Part shown: piece by piece, positions 34,250 through 42,456 of the stretch
Position numbering within the stretch: the stretch's first letter is position 1
How the letters are laid out: each line of letters starts with the position of its first letter
Assembly (NCBI RefSeq): GCF_013363995.1
Contig: NZ_JABWGO010000016.1
Location: 1-64,000 of the forward strand
Reading direction: 5' to 3'
Source: Nonomuraea rhodomycinica
GTDB taxonomy: Bacteria; Actinomycetota; Actinomycetes; Streptosporangiales; Streptosporangiaceae
Length of the DNA stretch: 64,000 bases
Notes under the pieces: model-generated
Told to the model about the DNA's origin: nothing
The model's database searches: none
What the model saw: the letters and a program-made list of their open reading frames with translations, nothing else
Made by a program: the position numbers and the translations under genes

Positions 34250-35332
34250 TCAGGGCGCCCGGCCGATGTCGGCGGACAGGTCGAGCCCCAGCACCTGGTC
34301 CACGTGCAGGAACGCCTCGAACCGCGCGCCCGGCGACACCGACGCGTCGTCCTCCAGCTCCCGCAGCACCCGCAGCGCCCCCGGAGTGTCGAGGTCGTCG
34401 TCGAACGCGGCCTCGACGCGCTTGACGTACTCGGCCGCCATGGGCGCGCTGGGCGACTCCGACCACCGCGCCACCCGCGACCGCCAGTGCCGCACGGCCC
34501 GGTCGGCGGCGCGCAGGACGTCCCAGCTGAGCTCGGCCGGCCGCCGGTGATGGCGCTCCAGGAACGCCATGCGCACGGCCAGCGGGTCGAGCCCGGCCTC
34601 CACGACCGCGGACAGCGACGTCGCGCCGTCGGACGACACCTCCGCCGTGCGGACCCAGTGCCGCACGACCTCGTGACCGGCCGCCGCGTCGCTCTGCGCG
34701 CGCTCACGATCGTCGTACGCGCCCCCGCCCACGTGGACGTCCACCCGGCCGCCGAGCAGCCCCAGCGCCACGGCCGAGCACGTCACGTGCGGTCCGGGCA
34801 CGCCGCGCCCCCAGGGAGACTCCCAGGACGGCTCCGCGGCGGCCGGGCGCCACAGCACCCAGTCGCCGGGGGAGCGCCGGCCCGCCGCCTCCCCGCCGTC
34901 CCCTGCCACCTCCGAGGACCCGCCGTCCCCTCTCATTCCCGAGGAGAGGCCCGGGTACGTCCCGGCGGCGAAGAAGACCCGCCCGTCCGGCGCCGCGTAC
35001 GCGTGCCCTCTGTCCAGGAGCGCCTCGACGAGCCGCACCGCGAGCGGGACGGTCTCGTCCGGGAGCGGCGCGTGCTCGGCCGGCCGGACGTTGAGGTCGG
35101 CGGCGTCCCGCTCCCCGGGCTCGCCCGGGGAACCGCCCCGCGGGCGGCAGGCCAGCACCCGGACACGCCCGCGTTCGAGCACCCGCCTGATCAGATCGGC
35201 CACCAGCAGGGGCCGCAGCTCACCGAGCCGGGGCCGCCCGTCCACGGAGGGCACGCACGCGTACGTCCGCATCGCCCGCCCCACCGCGATCTCGCCGATG
35301 GTCCCGGTCCGGCTGTCGTGGATGCGCAGCAT
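34250..35332 (-). CDS. CysRS/MshC-like class I synthetase paralogue lacking catalytic motifs
   Basis: 360 residues aligning by eye to cysteinyl-tRNA synthetase from the first strand (MLRIHDSRTGTIGEI) through the PSWESPWGRGVPGPHVTCSA block to the anticodon-side helical DALR-like region. The HIGH motif is R35-LGE. The KMSKS position reads VSSDG. One Zn-site His is replaced, although Cys26 and the later TCSA Cys remain. Adenylation should be abolished. It is shorter than CysRS (about 465) or MshC (about 410). Start ATG 35332 has TAGGCT 7 nt upstream (leaderless pattern). It lies downstream of the sigma-like/helicase genes on the same strand. Role unknown. Confidence 0.7.
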   Translation of the reverse strand: MLRIHDSRTGTIGEIAVGRAMRTYACVPSVDGRPRLGELRPLLVADLIRRVLERGRVRVLACRPRGGSPGEPGERDAADLNVRPAEHAPLPDETVPLAVRLVEALLDRGHAYAAPDGRVFFAAGTYPGLSSGMRGDGGSSEVAGDGGEAAGRRSPGDWVLWRPAAAEPSWESPWGRGVPGPHVTCSAVALGLLGGRVDVHVGGGAYDDRERAQSDAAAGHEVVRHWVRTAEVSSDGATSLSAVVEAGLDPLAVRMAFLERHHRRPAELSWDVLRAADRAVRHWRSRVARWSESPSAPMAAEYVKRVEAAFDDDLDTPGALRVLRELEDDASVSPGARFEAFLHVDQVLGLDLSADIGRAP

Positions 35333-35339
35333 GGCTCCG

Positions 35340-35345
35340 AGCCTA
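35340..35345 (-). promoter_or_regulatory. -10 box for leaderless CysRS-like transcript
   Basis: TAGGCT lies 7 nt before ATG 35332 on the minus strand. The -35 region is poor. It allows expression separate from the helicase operon. Confidence 0.35.
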
Positions 35346-35396
35346 ACCGCGCCCACCAAGACCGGGCCCGCCCCGCGCACCGAGCGCGAACGGCGG

Positions 35397-37244
35397 TCAG
35401 CCGCCCAGGAAGCCGAGGATGTCGCGGTCGCCGCGTTCCCGCAGCCGGGCCAGCACCTCGTCCCGCGTCGCCGTGTCGGGCAGCCCGACGCGGGCCCCGA
35501 TCAGCCGCAGCCCCTCCGCCTCGGAGGTCACCGGCGCGGTGTAGCCGATGAGGTAGAGCGCCCGGTTGAGCGGCGGCATCGCCACCGGCGCGGCCGGCAG
35601 GTACCGCGTCAGCAGCTCGCCGCCGTCGGAGACGGTCAGGAAGACGTGGTCGCCCTCGCCGGCCTTGAAGTCGGCCAGCACGTTGCGGATCGACCCCATG
35701 GTCGGCTGGTTGTGCCAGCTCACCACCACGTCACCGGACGGCGTCGAGGCGGTGAGCTGCCCGCCGGGCGCCATGCCCAGGTAGGCCGCGAACCCGGTCG
35801 GCAGCGGCGAGCCCGATCCGCGCAGGTGCTCGGCGTTGACGTCCACCCGGTGCCACCACCGCCCGTCGCGGCTGCGGAAGCTGCGGCGCGTCAGCGAGAC
35901 GTCCTTGCGCGGCTGGTACGGCTCGGCGGCGCCGCCGGCGGGGGACGTGCCCGCGACCCGGATCCACCCGCGCTGGGTCCGCTCGAACCCGGGACCGCCC
36001 GAGTAGGCGCGCACCGAGCTCTCGCTGACGTCGTAGCGCGAGGTGAGGTTGGTGACGATGGTGCTGACGGACGCCTCGCCGCCGGCCCGCTCGATCTCGC
36101 GGGCGATCATCTCCCGGATGCCGAGGTACTCGTCTCCGCCCCACCTGGTCAGCCCGTACTTGTTGCGGTCCACCCGCAGGAACCGGTCGTCGGCGGTGAG
36201 CTGGTTGCGGATCCCGACGAGGCTGTAGTCCTCGCCGATGCGCTCCTGGATCTCCTCGGGCGCCAGCGGCTTGCCGTTGACGGCGAGCACGGCCTCGGCC
36301 TTCTCGTTGATGCTGCGCGGCCACGGCACGACGTGCTGCTCCAGCACGCGCAGGTGCGGCACGGACTTGATCCAGCGCTCGGCGACGTCCTCGCGCACGC
36401 CGAGCTGGGCGACCATGGCGACGGCCTCGGCGAGCGGGCGCGGCCCGTCGGTGAACAGCTGCCGGGTCTTCTCCCGCAGCTCCTCGGCGCCGCCCGCGAC
36501 GAGCCAGCCCTCGGCCTGCTCGTAGCCGGTCAGCAGGGTGCGCACGAACCTCCAGGCCGGGATGCCGAGCGCGCGCAGCTCCGCGCGGTGCCACGGCACG
36601 GCCGCGGCGAGCTCGTCGGCCGGCACCGCGGAGCCGAGCCGGCCACGCAGCCAGGTGACGTGCGCGACGAGCGGCACCGCGTCGGGGCCGCCGAGCCACG
36701 CCTCCACGTGGTCGCGCAGGTCGCGCTCGATCTGCCTGATGCGCTCCCGGGTGACCGAGAAGCGCTGCGCCAGCTCGTCCAGGGTGACCCGCTGGGCGGC
36801 GTAGAGCCGGTCACGGGCGATGGCCCGCTGCCGGTCGTCGAGGGACCGGAAGAGCCCGTCGATGAGGTCGGGCAGCGGCTTGTCGCGCCGGACGGGCGCC
36901 ACCGGTGCGTCGGCGACGGGTTCGAGCAGCCGCTCGAACACCCCGCCGAACAGCTTCTGCACCACGTCCTTGCCCAGCATCTCCGGCGTGCGCTCGGCCT
37001 CGGCCGGGTCGGAGAAGCGCAGCAGCGGCAGGATGTCGCCGAGGATCAGATGGCCCCAGCAGGCCACGGCGAGGTCGGCGAGGTGGCCGGCGACGCCCTG
37101 GGTGCCGATGACGGCGCAGGCGCGGTCGAGCGGGATCGCCTGCCACCACGCCTCGGGTAGCTGGGGATCTTCCACGATGGGCGCGACCTGACCAGGAGAG
37201 GTCCAGCGCACGGGTGGCGCGAGGTCGCTCAGGCTGAGATTCAT
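35397..37244 (-). CDS. Sigma-70 region 4-like multi-HTH protein (paralogue A)
   Basis: 615 residues. Residues 1-110 form a helical domain shared with the paralogue at 39.1-41.4 kb. Residues about 149-184 are a clear sigma region 4.2 HTH (FSVTRERIRQIERDLR). Residues about 312-366 and 370-430 resemble two winged-helix modules of HARE-HTH type (GKPLAPEEI ... RNQLTADDRFLRV). Residues 440-615 are a second paralogue-shared domain ending in LRERGDRDILGFL. No region 2 exists, so it is not a sigma factor by itself. It lies 52 bp after the helicase gene on the same strand. ATG 37244 matches the paralogue's N-terminus (MNLSLSDL/MNFSLSDL). Confidence 0.75.
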   Translation of the reverse strand: MNLSLSDLAPPVRWTSPGQVAPIVEDPQLPEAWWQAIPLDRACAVIGTQGVAGHLADLAVACWGHLILGDILPLLRFSDPAEAERTPEMLGKDVVQKLFGGVFERLLEPVADAPVAPVRRDKPLPDLIDGLFRSLDDRQRAIARDRLYAAQRVTLDELAQRFSVTRERIRQIERDLRDHVEAWLGGPDAVPLVAHVTWLRGRLGSAVPADELAAAVPWHRAELRALGIPAWRFVRTLLTGYEQAEGWLVAGGAEELREKTRQLFTDGPRPLAEAVAMVAQLGVREDVAERWIKSVPHLRVLEQHVVPWPRSINEKAEAVLAVNGKPLAPEEIQERIGEDYSLVGIRNQLTADDRFLRVDRNKYGLTRWGGDEYLGIREMIAREIERAGGEASVSTIVTNLTSRYDVSESSVRAYSGGPGFERTQRGWIRVAGTSPAGGAAEPYQPRKDVSLTRRSFRSRDGRWWHRVDVNAEHLRGSGSPLPTGFAAYLGMAPGGQLTASTPSGDVVVSWHNQPTMGSIRNVLADFKAGEGDHVFLTVSDGGELLTRYLPAAPVAMPPLNRALYLIGYTAPVTSEAEGLRLIGARVGLPDTATRDEVLARLRERGDRDILGFLGG

Positions 37245-37296
37245 TCGGGTCCAACCAACCGGCAATGGGAAGATATCCGCAGTTCAGACTATGTGC

Positions 37297-39117
37297 TCAG
37301 AACGACAGAAAAGGGCTGCCTCTTCCGGAGTGCGAGACGTAAAGGATCGACCTGGCCCGGGTACAGGCCACGTACAGCATGCCGCGTTCGCGCTGGAGCG
37401 CGCGGGCCCTCGCGGCGGGATCGTCGGGCGGCGTCTCGGGCACCACGCCCTCCGACACGCCGATGACCGCCACCCGCTCGAACTCCAGCCCCTTCAGGCC
37501 CTGGAACGTCGAGACGCGCACGTCCCGGTCGCCCAGCGCCCGCCGGGCGGCCCGCACCAGGGCGGGCGTGCGGGCGGCCACCGCGATCTCACCGGGCGGC
37601 ACGCCCTCCTCCAGCCAGGCGCCGACGGTGGCGGCCAGGCCCGCGAGCTCCGCCTCCGGCGACTCGTACGCCAGCACCACCGGCCGCTCGCCGACGCGCT
37701 CAGCGCGCAAGCCGTACAACGGGGACATACCCTTGACCAGGCCGTCCACCGGGCCGCCGCCCCGCAGGCGCACCGCGAACGACAGCACCTCCTGCGACAG
37801 CCGGTAGGAGACCCGCAGCGCGCGCTGCTCGGCGGGGATGCCGAGCGCGCCGAGCGCCACCCGCGTGTCGCTCACCCGCTGGTGCGGGTCGCCGAGGACG
37901 AACAGGTCGTCGTGCGCGTGCGGCGCCGCCGCCCGCAGCAGCCGCCACTGCGCCGGGCCGTAGTCCTGCGCGTCGTCCACGACGATGTGCCGGTACGGCT
38001 TGCGTCCCGGGTCCACGTCGTCGAGCAGGTCACCCGTCGTCCGCGACAGCAGCCGCAGCGCCTCGTCGGTCAGCTCGGCCAGCGTGCGCGCCCCCGGCCC
38101 CATGAGCGCGGGGCGGCGGCCCTCGGCCTCGCTGACGATGCGCATGGCCAGCCGCTCGGGGTTGCCCACCTCGACCCGCTTGCGCACGGCCTCGTCGGCG
38201 ATGAGCGTGTCCAGCCGGGCCGCCAGGTCCTCGCCCATGCTCTGGGAGAACGTCACCAGCAGCACCGGCCCCTTGCCCCGGGCGGCCAGATGGGCGGCCC
38301 GGTGCAGCGCCACGAGCGTCTTGCCGGTGCCCGGGCCGCCGATGACCAGCACGGGCTGCTCGTAGCGGCCGGCGCGGGCCAGCCGGTACTGCGGCGGGCG
38401 CAGGAACGTGCACCACTCCGGCGCGCCCAGCACCCGGTCCAGCTCCACCTTGTCGGCGACGAACACGGCCTGGTCCGGGCTGCGGCACAGCGCCGCGTAC
38501 AGGTCCTCGGTGTCGATCTGGCGCGGCTCCTCGTCCACGGCCCGCCAGCCGTCGAGCTCCCGCCACGCCTCCGACAGCGACCCGCCGCGGGCCAGCGCCG
38601 ACAGCGGGGCGTGCTGGGTGGGCGGCAGGAAGGGTTCGAGCGCCTCCACGTCCGCCTCGGTCGTGATCAGCCGGACCAGGGGCAGGGCGCGCACGTCGAT
38701 GCCGAGCGCGAGCAGGTCGCCGTCACAGATCGGGTCGAACAGCCGGGTGACGCCCGCCGACCGGCGCAGCGCCGGCTCCACGCGTTCCAGCGCGTCGGCG
38801 TCCCACACCTCGACCACGCCCAGGACCGGGTTGATCCCGTACCGGTGCCGGCGGGCGTGCGACCACGCCTCCGCCTCGGGCAGCACCGTGCGCAGCCAGT
38901 ACACGTCGCGCTGCCGCACCACGACCCCGCGGTGCCCCTCGCCCAGGCGCAGCGTCGCCACCCGGGAGTCCCGGGCCCCGCGCACCCGCTCGGGGTGCGG
39001 GGCGCCCGCCACGTTGAGCAGGAAACGGCGTAACGCGACCACGGCGTCCCTGCGCACCGGCTGTGCCAGTGCGCTGAGCCGCCCGGGGAGCCCGGGGCCG
39101 ATCGCGAGCCGCGGCAC
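37297..39117 (-). CDS. UvrD/REP-type helicase with RelE-like N-terminal domain
   Basis: 606 residues. Residues about 1-115 resemble a RelE/ParE-type fold (LGEGHRGVVVRQRDVYWLRTV, then the ARRHRYGINP block). The SF1 helicase follows: Walker A GGPGTGKT (residues 260-267), motif II VVDDAQD with Asp for the usual Glu, motif III LGDPHQRV, motif IV LRVSYRLSQ, motif V STFQGLKGLEF and motif VI YVACTRAR. A 3'-5' DNA (or RNA-DNA) translocase is expected. GTG 39117 has GAGG 5 nt upstream and is 6 bp after the paralogue B stop, so the two are coupled. Paralogue A follows downstream. Confidence 0.85.
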   Translation of the reverse strand: MPRLAIGPGLPGRLSALAQPVRRDAVVALRRFLLNVAGAPHPERVRGARDSRVATLRLGEGHRGVVVRQRDVYWLRTVLPEAEAWSHARRHRYGINPVLGVVEVWDADALERVEPALRRSAGVTRLFDPICDGDLLALGIDVRALPLVRLITTEADVEALEPFLPPTQHAPLSALARGGSLSEAWRELDGWRAVDEEPRQIDTEDLYAALCRSPDQAVFVADKVELDRVLGAPEWCTFLRPPQYRLARAGRYEQPVLVIGGPGTGKTLVALHRAAHLAARGKGPVLLVTFSQSMGEDLAARLDTLIADEAVRKRVEVGNPERLAMRIVSEAEGRRPALMGPGARTLAELTDEALRLLSRTTGDLLDDVDPGRKPYRHIVVDDAQDYGPAQWRLLRAAAPHAHDDLFVLGDPHQRVSDTRVALGALGIPAEQRALRVSYRLSQEVLSFAVRLRGGGPVDGLVKGMSPLYGLRAERVGERPVVLAYESPEAELAGLAATVGAWLEEGVPPGEIAVAARTPALVRAARRALGDRDVRVSTFQGLKGLEFERVAVIGVSEGVVPETPPDDPAARARALQRERGMLYVACTRARSILYVSHSGRGSPFLSF

Positions 39118-39123
39118 GGCGCC

Positions 39124-41424
39124 TCAGTCCAGCAGGGCGAGCAGGTCGCGGTCGCCGCGCTCGCGCAGCCGGTTCAGCAGGTCGGGCAGGGCCACGGGGC
39201 CCGTCAGGCCGATCCGGGTGGCGATCACCCGGGCGGCCTGGTCCCGCGTGCCGCCCGGCGCGGTGTAGCCGACCAGGCGGAGCGCCTTGGTGATCTTCTC
39301 GGCGCCCTGTGCGGCGACCGGCAGGTGCCGGGCCCGCAGCACGCCCTCGTCCGACAGCGTGAGGAACAGGTGTCCGCCCTCCTTCGCGCCGACGTCCACC
39401 AGCAGCCGCTCCACCGACTCCATCACCGGCCTGCCGTGCCAGGTCATCGTCAGCTCACCCGCCGCGCTGCGCACCGTGCGCGTCTCGCCGGGCGAGAGCC
39501 CCAGGTAGGCGGCGAACCCGGTCGGCAGCGGGCACTCGCCGCCCGCGAGCTGCTCCGCCGTCACGTCCACGCGCAGCCACCACCGGCCGTCCGGCTGGCG
39601 GAAGCAGCGCCGCGTCTGCGAGACGTCCTTCAGCGGCTGGTACGGCTTGCCGATCTGCTGCTCGCCACCCCGGGGGACGTCGTGCTGCCCGGGTACGGGC
39701 TCGACGGCCGGGGGCTCGACGACCGGCGGCTCCTCGGCGGCGTGCTGCTCGGCGACGCCGGCGTCCGGGTGGTGCTGCCCGGAGCCGCCGTTGCTCTGCC
39801 CGGCCGGCGGCGCGGCCGGGGTGAACGCGTGGAACGCGGACGGGCCCGCCTTCCCGGGCGGCCCCGGCGGCCCGGCCGCCGCGCCGCCGCCGGGAGCGGG
39901 TCCCTGCGCGGGCCGGGCCGGCAGCGTGGCCAGCACGACCTGCCAGGCCGGGACCTCCAGCGCCTTGATCTCCTTGGTGTGCCAGGAGGCGGCGCCGATC
40001 AGCTCGTCGCGCGGCGCGGCCGGGCCGATCGTCCTGCGCAGCTCGTCCAGATGTGCCCGGAACGGGGCCGCCTCGTCGCTGCCCAGCCACCGCTCCACGA
40101 GGGCACGCAGCCCGGCCTCGGTCTCGACGATCTCGGCGGGCGGGACGGCGAACAGCTTGGCGAGCTGGTCCACGGCGGACGGCTCGTCGGTGAAGACCCG
40201 GTTCTGCGCGACGGCCCAGCTCTTGTCGTCCAGCCCGGCGAACGCGGCCTCGATCAGGCCGGACAGGTCACGCTCGGCCGCGGCGGCCGGGGGCTTCCCG
40301 GGCGCGGGGGCGCCGTCGTGCGCGGCCTCGGGCTCGGCGACCTCCTCGTCGTCCTGGGTGTCCTCGCCGCGAGGCTCCTCGGGCTCGTCGTGCGCCTCGT
40401 CGTGCGCGGCGTCACCGGCTTCCTCGGATGCCGCCTCCTGGGGAACCGCCTCCTGGGGAACCGCGTCCTGGGGAGCGGCCTCCTGGGGAGCGGCCTCCTC
40501 GGCGTGCCCGGTTTCCGCGACATCACCCTCGGCCCGCGCACCCTCAGCGTGCTCGGCCTGCGCGTCGCCGGTCTCCGGGGTCTCCGGGGTCTCCGGGGCC
40601 TCCGGCGCCTCCGGGATCTCCGCGTGCTCGGCCTCCGCGCCCTCGCCCTCGGCTAGCGCGCCCTCGGCGTGCTCGGCTTCCGTCTCCTCGGCGTCCGCGC
40701 GCCCGTCTTCCGCGCCCTCGGCCGCGTCCTGAACGGACCCGGCGTGCTCAGCCTCGGCGTGCTCGGCCGCGGCCTGCTCCGGCTCCGCGTGCTCGGCGGC
40801 GGCGTCGTCTCGCTCGGACTCGTGCGCCGCCTCCGGCTCGGGCCCTTCCGCCGCCTCCGGTTCCGGCCGCTCCACGGCCTCCGGCTCCGGCGCGTGACCC
40901 GCGGCGGGCACGGACGGAGCGGCGGGCACGGAGGGAGCGGCGGCCACGGGCGGGGCGGCCACGGCGAACGCGGCGGGCGCCTCGACCGCGTGGGCGGACG
41001 GGACCGGCGGCCCCGCCGGCACGGGGGACAGCCGGGCGAACACCGCGGAGAAGAGCGTCCCCAGCACCGCGCGCGCCTGGATGAACGGCTGGTCCACCAG
41101 CTCGCGCCCGGTCAGCGTGAGCAGCCCGGCCCACGAGCCGGCCCGGTCGAGCGCGATCGCGACGTGCGGCTCGTCGGCCTCCTCGGGGTCGAGGACGTGC
41201 AGCGCCGGCAGGACGTCGCCCACGGCGGCGGCGGGCCACTGCTCCAGCGCGACCTCCGTGAGCAGCTCTCCCAGCGCCTCCGGCCCGATGACCGCGAGGA
41301 CGCGGGGCAGCGGCAGGCTGCGCCACCAGGCGTCCGGAAGGTCCGGCTGCCCGGTGAGCAGCGTGATCGTGGACGCGTCGCTCCACCTCAACGGTGGTAC
41401 GAGGTCGCTCAGGCTGAAGTTCAT
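39124..41424 (-). CDS. Paralogue B of the sigma-like protein, with acidic linker and degenerate HTH
   Basis: 766 residues. The N-terminal domain (1-115) and C-terminal domain (about 590-766, ending LRERGDRDLLALLD) match paralogue A. The centre differs. A roughly 260-residue Glu/Ala/His-rich linker (EAEHAE, EAAPQEA repeats) occupies residues 120-385, the winged-helix modules are absent, and the HTH segment has decayed (AKLFAVPPAEIVETEAGL against RFSVTRERIRQIERDL in A). DNA recognition through this HTH is therefore unlikely. A scaffold, decoy or regulatory partner for A and the helicase is plausible. It is the first gene of the three-gene unit, with ATG preceded by GGAAC. Confidence 0.7.
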   Translation of the reverse strand: MNFSLSDLVPPLRWSDASTITLLTGQPDLPDAWWRSLPLPRVLAVIGPEALGELLTEVALEQWPAAAVGDVLPALHVLDPEEADEPHVAIALDRAGSWAGLLTLTGRELVDQPFIQARAVLGTLFSAVFARLSPVPAGPPVPSAHAVEAPAAFAVAAPPVAAAPSVPAAPSVPAAGHAPEPEAVERPEPEAAEGPEPEAAHESERDDAAAEHAEPEQAAAEHAEAEHAGSVQDAAEGAEDGRADAEETEAEHAEGALAEGEGAEAEHAEIPEAPEAPETPETPETGDAQAEHAEGARAEGDVAETGHAEEAAPQEAAPQDAVPQEAVPQEAASEEAGDAAHDEAHDEPEEPRGEDTQDDEEVAEPEAAHDGAPAPGKPPAAAAERDLSGLIEAAFAGLDDKSWAVAQNRVFTDEPSAVDQLAKLFAVPPAEIVETEAGLRALVERWLGSDEAAPFRAHLDELRRTIGPAAPRDELIGAASWHTKEIKALEVPAWQVVLATLPARPAQGPAPGGGAAAGPPGPPGKAGPSAFHAFTPAAPPAGQSNGGSGQHHPDAGVAEQHAAEEPPVVEPPAVEPVPGQHDVPRGGEQQIGKPYQPLKDVSQTRRCFRQPDGRWWLRVDVTAEQLAGGECPLPTGFAAYLGLSPGETRTVRSAAGELTMTWHGRPVMESVERLLVDVGAKEGGHLFLTLSDEGVLRARHLPVAAQGAEKITKALRLVGYTAPGGTRDQAARVIATRIGLTGPVALPDLLNRLRERGDRDLLALLD

Positions 41425-41579
41425 CCCGTTCCGTTCACCGGCCCCTCACGCCGCCGTGTCGTCGCAAAGGCTCGTCAAGCTCTCATCAAAACGTGCGTAT
41501 CGCGGTGCGGGCCCAGTCTCACCGCCCACGGAACAGACCATAGTCCGGCAAAACAGCCCTACGCATCATGGACTACGCA

Positions 41580-42356
41580 TCAGCGCCGGACAGCGGCGAA
41601 GCGCAGGCGCACGTAATCCGCCATCCAGCCGGTCTCCCTGCGCAGAGCGGGAGCGGCCAGCTCGTTGACCCGCCCGAGCAGCGGGGCGACGACCTCGGGC
41701 GGCAGGCCCTCGATGACCGAGGAGGCGAACATCCGCACCCAGTCGGCGGCCCCGCCGGGGCACTCGTCGAGGGGGGTGGGGCGGTCGAAGTACTCCAGCA
41801 GCCGCACCACGAAGCCCTCCTGCTCCAGGCGGCGGGCGTACTCGGCGGGGGTGGGGAAGTACCACGGCAGATCGGGCTCGCGCAGACCGTACTCCCGCCA
41901 GGCCGTCAGCATGGCGGCGGTCAGCTCGGCGCAGTTGCCGGCCCCGCCCATCTCGGCGACGAACCGGCCGCCCGGGACCAGGGCCTCGCGGACGTTGGCG
42001 ATCACGGCGGCGGGGTCGCGGCTCATCCAGTGGAGCGCGGCGTTGGAGAAGACGGCGTCGTAGGCCTGGACGACGGTGAAGTCGTGGCCGTCGCCGACGA
42101 TGAAGTCGATGCCGGGGTGCTGCGCGAGCGCCTTCTCGATCATGGCGGGGGAGCCGTCGATGCCGAGCACCTCGGTGCCGCGCGCGGCGATCTGCGCGGT
42201 CAGGACGCCGGTGCCGCAGCCCAGGTCCAGCACGCGCTCCCCGGGCCGCGGGTCCAGCAGGTCGACCAGGGGAGCGCCCTGGGTGGAGACGTAGCCGAAA
42301 CTGCCGTCGTAGGCGCGACTGCTCCACCGTTCCAAGCTCGGTGTGTCATATCGCAA
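41580..42356 (-). CDS. Class I SAM-dependent methyltransferase
   Basis: 258 residues of the Rossmann-fold type close to trans-aconitate 2-methyltransferase-like and UbiE-like enzymes. Motif I is VLDLGCGTG, the acidic loop is LGIDGSPAMI, motif II is YDAVFSNAALHWM and motif III is LVPGGRFV. The substrate is unknown. The only possible start in frame is TTG 42356, since a stop lies seven codons upstream. It lies between the helicase cluster and an orphan solute-binding protein, all on the minus strand, without obvious coupling. Confidence 0.8.
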   Translation of the reverse strand: MRYDTPSLERWSSRAYDGSFGYVSTQGAPLVDLLDPRPGERVLDLGCGTGVLTAQIAARGTEVLGIDGSPAMIEKALAQHPGIDFIVGDGHDFTVVQAYDAVFSNAALHWMSRDPAAVIANVREALVPGGRFVAEMGGAGNCAELTAAMLTAWREYGLREPDLPWYFPTPAEYARRLEQEGFVVRLLEYFDRPTPLDECPGGAADWVRMFASSVIEGLPPEVVAPLLGRVNELAAPALRRETGWMADYVRLRFAAVRR

Positions 42357-42456
42357 GACGATCAGCTCACATTCTCAGACATCGGGCCCCCGTGGCCGTG
42401 CTGCCCGTTCACTTTAGAGGCTGAGCGTCGCTATGACATACCAAGTCACATCGGTC

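Noticed and set aside
34250..35332. MshC or a second functional cysteinyl-tRNA synthetase
   Set aside because: HIGH and KMSKS are both missing, so adenylate formation is not expected. It was considered because mshB is in the window.
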